A stretch of DNA of 13,383 nt from Spirogloea muscicola (taxonomy: Eukaryota; Streptophyta; Zygnematophyceae; Spirogloeales; Spirogloeaceae), in contig WELB01000084.1 of NCBI GenBank assembly GCA_009602725.1, forward strand, positions 551,965 to 565,347, read 5' to 3'. Every line of letters begins with the position of its first letter. Position 1 is the stretch's first letter. The position numbers and the translations under genes are program-made. The notes under the pieces are model-generated. The model searched no databases and had not been told where the DNA came from. It saw only the letters and a list, made by a program, of their open reading frames with translations. Positions 9,021 through 13,383 of the stretch are shown here, piece after piece.

Positions 9021-9434
9021 ATGCACGGCAGAAGCCAGGGAATGCTGCTGAGAATCTGGCAAGGCGCATCCTGCACAGCTGAGCGAGCGAACGACGCCGT
9101 GAAGCGGGCAGGAGAAGAGAATTGGCACAATGAAGTCGGGGCTGAACAAGTCGGAGGGCCAGCGTCCATCTTCTCTGCTGCAGGCAGGCAACTAAGCTCC
9201 GCTTCTAGCAAAGTGATGGGCAGCTGGGGGTGGAGGACAGCCAAGACTGGGGTTCTAAAAAATCATAGTCGTGGTACATTGCTCTGCGCCAGTCCCAAAG
9301 AGGCCACCGGCGCACAGGCTCATGACACTGGCCACTGCCGGCGAGCTAGCGGTAGCGGGGTTGTAGGGGCCACAGCTGTCTGCACCCTGCTGGTGCTAGG
9401 AGGAGCTATGCAGTTTAGCATCATTTGTGCTTAA
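9021..9434 (+). CDS. weak hypothetical ORF with hydrophobic C-terminus
   Basis: An ATG-initiated frame of 137 codons ends at TAA 9432-9434. The predicted product is mostly hydrophilic and ends in SGVVGATAVCTLLVLGGAMQ plus seven further residues, which could be a C-terminal membrane anchor. Codon use is less GC-rich than in neighbouring exons, and no domain is recognised. The frame could be chance in moderate-GC DNA, or one exon of a larger unseen gene. Competing short ORFs lie on the other strand. Confidence 0.2.
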   Translation: MHGRSQGMLLRIWQGASCTAERANDAVKRAGEENWHNEVGAEQVGGPASIFSAAGRQLSSASSKVMGSWGWRTAKTGVLKNHSRGTLLCASPKEATGAQAHDTGHCRRASGSGVVGATAVCTLLVLGGAMQFSIICA

Positions 9435-10420
9435 AGATTTGATTTCCTTGATCCTGCGATCAGGTATATGTAGATGGAGTTGTCACGCAGATGGCTGAAT
9501 CGGCCACCTGCTTGAAGGTTGCTAGCAAGCGTGAGCCACCGTGTGCAGTCTGCATCAAGTTCACTTGCCAAGCATCCGCAGGCCGGCCTGCCTGCCAGAC
9601 GCCCACACCAACAGTGTTCGTGTTCTGTAATTGGCACCGCCCTTTTGCAGCGGCCACTCACAGTCATTCCGCCCTATGCAAATGTTTCGTTATCTGGGGT
9701 CCACAGTCATTATACCAGTGTATGCTCCATGACCTCAGGCCTCCTCAAACTCCTTGGGGGAGTCATGGCAAATAGATCTTGAATGGCCAACTTTATGAAT
9801 GCGAATATTACGCTCTGCCATGCGATGGCCCCCCAGCTTTCCTCTGGTCTGTCTGCAGCCAGCTGCAGCATCAGCACAAGGATGCATTCTGGTACCAAAG
9901 CTCACATGACGTGGTGTCCACCCTCGGCACCTTGAAGATCTTCAAAATGCTTCTGAATAAATTCGATACATGTACGGTATATGACTGAGGGAACCGACTC
10001 TGAGGCCATTGGCAGTTACCGCCAGCAACAGATACAAATAATCCCATCGTCCAAGCGGGCTGGAAAGAATCAGTCAAATACCACAATGGGAAAACAATCC
10101 TATTGGACTCCACAAATCGGAGCTTAACACACTTGTCCTGGGTTGAAGGAGGGCGTCCTTGTATCTGCAATGGCTTGAGTTAAGGTGCTCTAACGTCCCC
10201 GTAATCACTGGCACACAATGTTTGTTGTCCTGTGTGCATAGGGGAGCAACAATTTGGAAGCAACAACTGAAGCTGCGTGAGGCTGAGGAAGGCCGAGCAG
10301 TCCCTGCACAGATTTCAATTGTTGCAGTCAGCCCCTCACAAAGCACACAAACGGCCTAACACACCAGCATGCAGGCATGTCAGCAGATTAAGTCGTATTG
10401 ACTAAGCTAGCAATGTCTGA

Positions 10421-10446
10421 AATAAATGCTTGACAGTAAGTTGTAA
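10421..10446 (+). promoter_or_regulatory. candidate + strand poly(A) signals
   Basis: AATAAA lies at 10421-10426 and TGTAA at 10442-10446. Together they could end a + strand transcript from the intergenic region. No + strand gene is recognised just upstream, so this is speculative. Confidence 0.2.
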
Positions 10447-10683
10447 GGAAGGAAGCAAAGCATGCAGAAGCAGTGCTTTGAACTTCAGCAAAAATGTCAA
10501 TTCATCTGCGCAAGGATCACCTGATTAGAGCAATACATGCGACCACCAAGTGATGCATAGAAGTAATCCAGGCCGAATTGCCAGTCTCAAATCGCTTCCA
10601 AGGCCTTCAGCGAGCGTAGGACAATGTGCAGCAATGAAGAAGACTTAAACCCCTGGTAAAAGTTGGCAGCCGTCAGATGGCTG

Positions 10684-12394
10684 TCAGTATTCACTCGCTA
10701 TATACCGACGGCTGACAGACGGTTGGCGGCTGTACACGCCGTCCTGATCTCTCACCCACAAGGTGTCCTGGTGCCAGAACTGGTCCAGCATGGCTGATGA
10801 CCAGTCCTGCCGCAACCGCGGCACATATGTGGTCTCCTCCTGTGCTGTGGAGCTTGACCTCCTTCGATGGCGCAAACTGTCCTGCTCACCAGCGTGGGAC
10901 TGAGTCGACTTTCCATCGCTCTCAGAGACCACTGGCTGATCATGCGCAGCAAGGTCCAGCTTGCCGAACAAAGCATGCTTTGGCCTTCTGCTGCTTTCAA
11001 GCTCAATCTGCCGACCATGAGTAGCTAGGCCATGTTTGTGTTGTCCGAGACGCGAAGGTAGCTCTGGAGCTTCTTCTGCCGGGGACCTGTGCCACCACAA
11101 ATCCTCGTCATCCTCCAGGCCCAGACTTCCCCGCGCAGGCCGTTTCCAGAAGATCTTGTCGGCATTATCCTCCTCGGCAGCGAATGCAGCCCTCTCGGCA
11201 GACCTGCGCCTCCCCTCAGTGACGTTCACTGTGACAGGCTCTTGCACACCTGGCTGATTCTGCAAGAGCCGTTTAACTTGGTCGAGCAACCTGCTTGGGC
11301 CCCATGCCGGGAGGCCCCGTGCGCCGCCGCCGCTGCCAAACAGCGAAGGTGGCCCTTGCAATCTGTCGCCACCTTTCCTGGTCAATGTCGAGCCATTATC
11401 GAGGAGCAACGGCATGCGGCGGTCATTGCCGCTCGACTCAGATGAGCTCCATGGCATCAGTTGCTCTGGCCGGAGTCCACGCAAAGGCCAGGCCAACAGC
11501 GCACGGTCCTCGCCAGAATCTTCAACAGACGCACTCCGACTGGCAGCATCCGCCTTGGTAGCTGCCACAGTCCTCACACGGCTCTGCTGCGCTGGTAGTT
11601 GATCAGCAGCCCGCTGCCGTGACAGACGCTCCAGCAGCACGTACGCTGCCAGGAAGAGCGCCGCAAAGACACCAAGAATGGTGCCAACGAGCGTCACAGC
11701 GCGGCGGATCCGAGCTCGACGGAAGTCAAGGTCCTCCGCATGCAACGACTCGGCCCCGCCGATGAGCCCACAAGCATCGCCCAGCCAGCCAAGCGCCAGC
11801 ACAGCAACGCCGCCGAGCTGCCACGCACCGTTGCGCACGTTTGCGCCCATGTCCTCGAGAAGTGAGCGGCCTGCCACTCCTACTGACTCGCTGGCCTGCG
11901 GTGTGGCGGCGGAGCCCTCGCGCCTTGCGGCGAGGCCCTCGGCCAAGGACGTCCGCTTTGACCACTCATGCCAGAGCCGGCCTGTCGCATCCGCATTTTC
12001 ATTCTCCGCGCCGTCGCTACCCTGCGTCGCCGTCCCTTCAGTGCGACCTTCTCCAGTCGTGACTTTGCCGGCTTCCTCAGCCGCTCGCTGTTTAGCTGGG
12101 CCTTCCCCATCTCCAACGCCTGCTCCCATCACAGGGCCACTTCCGCTGAGCCGGCCCTCCTCGCTGGTTGTCCTGCGAGGCCTCGCCGGCTCAGCTGGCG
12201 TGTCGGCCTTGGCCTTGCCGGCCTCCATGGCGGCCCTGGAGGACGGCTCGGCGTCACGAGGCCGATCAGCAGCGGCGGCGCTCTCGCCAAGGACCCCCTC
12301 GTCCGGAGGTCGCACAGCCGGGGCCGTCAGCTGCTGCGCACGAAGCAGCTGCTCAAAGATATCCACGAGCTCCTCATTTGACATGTCCCGAAAC
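10684..12394 (-). CDS. large 3' exon of the membrane-protein gene
   Basis: Acceptor CAG at 12397-12395, then G completing an Arg codon, then FRDMSNEELV. The frame runs 566 codons from an internal Met at 12384 to TGA at 10686-10684. Met12384 could in principle be the start of a shorter protein, but the coding-like upstream exon joins in phase. Both membrane segments and the C-terminal domain are here. Confidence 0.85.
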
Positions 12395-13260
12395 CTGCAC
12401 CCAGAATTTAACCAGTTGGGTCAGCGTATAAGCAACGGAAGAGGAAGCGCAATGGCTATATTGCCTGGCCATGGCAGCAATGTCGGCCTATGTGGGTGGC
12501 CTTGACTCCGCTGCAAGGTCATTGGAAGTGATGATCAAGATTTCCGTCATATACGACGACAATTGTTTTTGACCAACTACATTAATCTTACCCGTACTCG
12601 CTATCGGACTTGGACTCATAATCAAAAGGAGCAGAAGTTGAGTCTGCCACGTATGCCCATGTACCAAGCGAGTTGCTTACTACCGGACTTGAACCGGTAT
12701 CCAAAAGGAACAGATCTTAATGTACCGGAAACTGGGTGGTGCTTGAGGGCTGACCTGCGAGCCAGCTGCTCAGCAAGAATACGCTCAACCGAGGATCTGG
12801 TGGCGGCGGCGCCCTGCACCGGCACCGGCGCTGCCGCTGCCAAGGGGCCGAGAGCCAGCCCCAGCGGCGGCGGCAGTGGTGTTGCGGCTGTGGCTGTGGG
12901 CCCCGGGGCCGCCAGCAGCGCCGCCGAGAGACCCGCGGAGCCGAGCAGGACCAGTGCCCTCCTCAGGCCGCTGGCAGCCGCCGGCGTGCCGGCTGCGCTC
13001 GGGGCCTTGGCAGCGCCATGGGACACGGCGACGGCGGCAGAGTGGCCGGCGAAGCCGAGCCTGCGGTCCCCGACGCGACGAGTCTGAGGCACTGGTTGCG
13101 AGACGTTGGCTCACGAGCGCAGGCGAAAGCGGCCGGCTGTGTCGTGGACGGCATCGCCAGGCGGCGGCGGCAGCGGCGGCTCACCTAGCGACGCCGCAGC
13201 AGCACGTCGCCGCCATGCCGCTGGCGCGGCGGCTCCGGCCTCGGGCGTCCGGCGGCTCAT
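10684..13260 (-). CDS. unrecognised membrane protein with plastid-like targeting leader (3 exons, 5' end tentative)
   Basis: I do not recognise this gene. Segments on the minus strand are 13260-13185 (tentative), 13091-12755 and 12394-10684, totalling 2124 bases, or 707 residues plus TGA. The leader is rich in Ala, Arg and Ser. At residues 69-87 it has RR followed by a hydrophobic stretch, then ATA at 92-94, resembling a bipartite plastid or thylakoid signal with a twin arginine. SVERILAEQLAR joins RFRDMSNEELVDIFEQLL across a phase-2 intron. A low-complexity acidic region follows. A weak membrane segment lies at about 328-351 and a strong one at about 370-392 (VTLVGTILGVFAALFLAAYV), followed by Arg-rich sequence. 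The C-terminal half is hydrophilic with a conserved-looking block around DNADKIFWKRPARGSLGLED and a final WHQDTLWVRDQDGVYSRQP. Location and function are inference; no enzyme motif is seen. The gene converges on SHPRH. Confidence 0.7.
12597..12726 (-). repeat. two diverged direct-repeat copies in the intron of the membrane-protein gene
   Basis: Copies at 12676-12726 and 12597-12648 lie about 79 bases apart. They share the block CTCCTTTTG/TTCCTTTTG and the block CCAAGTCCG/TCAAGTCCG. I count 29 matches over 41 aligned bases in the best part. Copy one includes a hairpin TACCGG-ACTTGAA-CCGGTA (+ strand, 12680-12698) that on the minus strand reads like a tRNA T arm with a B-box, GGTTCAAGTCC. Confidence 0.55.
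12755..13091 (-). CDS. upstream exon of the membrane-protein gene (leader and helix)
   Basis: The frame reads PQTRRVGDRRLGFAGHSAAV, then SGLRRALVLLGSAGLSAALL, then a Pro/Ala stretch and SVERILAEQLAR. The donor is CGCAG|GTCAGC, phase 2. The frame has no ATG. A TGA lies 21 bases upstream of GTG 13092-13090, so the exon must start at an acceptor. CCAG at 13095-13092 and CTCAG at 13088-13084 are both possible. Confidence 0.7.
13185..13260 (-). CDS. tentative first exon of the membrane-protein gene
   Basis: ATG at 13260-13258 opens MSRRTPEAGAAAPAAWRRRA, a transit-peptide-like composition. The exon ends in phase 1 before GTGAGC at 13184-13179. Splicing to T13091 restores frame through a 93-base intron. 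The frame is open to the right edge of the window, so the true start may lie beyond it. Confidence 0.45.
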
Positions 13261-13383
13261 CCACGTCCGGCCAGGGCCAGCCGGGCCGGCCGCTGACAAC
13301 AGACTGCCGGCGGCGTTGACAGCCGAGCCGATGGCTGTCGCCGACGTGGCGACAGGGGCACGGCCGCCCCGAGGCGCCCCGCC
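13261..13383. other. GC-rich right edge, open minus-strand frame
   Basis: The minus-strand frame of the tentative first exon continues open to the window end, reading Gly/Ala/Arg-rich sequence such as RAPVATSATAIGSAVNAAGS. It could be more coding sequence or 5' UTR/promoter. No TATA-like box is evident in this short, very GC-rich stretch. Confidence 0.3.

Larger units (their letters stand above)
8531..10683. other. intergenic region between convergent genes, no recognised gene
   Basis: This stretch has lower GC than the flanking exons and only short ORFs on both strands, none with a recognisable domain. It holds the direct repeat, hairpins, weak ORF and AATAAA motifs listed separately. The 3' UTR of the minus-strand gene should enter it from the right. 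No tRNA, rRNA or transposon ends were seen. Confidence 0.6.

Noticed and set aside
11678-12505. 275-codon + strand open frame
   Set aside because: It lies wholly antisense to the large minus-strand exon and into its intron. Its product is Ser/Pro/Ala/Arg low complexity with no domain, as expected for a shadow frame in GC-rich DNA.
12660-12745. A tRNA gene on the minus strand
   Set aside because: The T-arm-like hairpin and B-box are good, but no complementary 5' acceptor strand, D arm or paired anticodon stem is present.
12622-13092. 156-codon minus-strand ORF as a complete gene
   Set aside because: It starts at GTG, has no ATG, and its end runs into the intron repeat. A donor at 12754 joins it in phase to the large downstream exon instead.

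Overview
The window looks like nuclear DNA of a eukaryote, most likely a green alga of the Chlorophyta (perhaps a Coccomyxa-like trebouxiophyte). The grounds are GC-rich exons interrupted by short, AT-richer spliceosomal introns (about 93-380 bases), a plant-type SHPRH gene, a protein with a plastid-like targeting leader, and TGTAA motifs downstream of coding sequence. The genus is inference; no ribosomal or organellar marker is present.

Region 1 (1-7983, + strand) is almost entirely one gene cut off at its 5' end. It encodes a plant-type SHPRH orthologue, a SNF2-family ATPase that is also a RING E3 ubiquitin ligase. I rebuilt it as 16 exons and 15 introns. All joins keep phase, and the coding sum from base 40 to the stop is 4710 bases, giving 1569 residues plus a stop. 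Domain order is: N-terminal SNF2 helicase lobe, split after motif I by a PHD finger; a TPR-like/helical middle; a four-cysteine zinc knuckle; a C3HC4 RING; and the second helicase lobe ending in RVHRIGQ. One intron is GC-AG and has a strong competing GT donor nearby. The first intron carries degenerate telomere-like repeats. The window opens with 39 adenines directly against coding sequence, probably an assembly edge.

Region 2 (7984-10683) is 2.7 kb of moderate-GC DNA between convergent genes. It should hold both 3' ends. I see possible poly(A) signals, two closely spaced hairpins followed by AATAAA, a small direct repeat, and one weak ORF with a hydrophobic C-terminus. I recognise no gene here.

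Region 3 (10684-13383, - strand) holds a gene for an unrecognised membrane protein. The supported part is a large 3' exon (10684-12394) joined by a phase-2 intron to an upstream exon (12755-13091). A tentative first exon (13185-13260) would give a 707-residue protein. It has an Ala/Arg-rich leader with a twin-arginine plus hydrophobic segment, like a plastid or thylakoid targeting signal, then low-complexity sequence, one clear and one weaker transmembrane segment, and a hydrophilic C-terminal half. Its intron contains two diverged copies of a repeat of about 51 bases with a tRNA T-arm-like hairpin.

The two genes are convergent and have no evident functional link. The SHPRH assignment is strong. 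I found no clear new multi-gene system; the most unusual points are the GC-AG intron with its alternative splice pair, the telomere-like intron, the widely split PHD finger, and the unrecognised minus-strand membrane protein.
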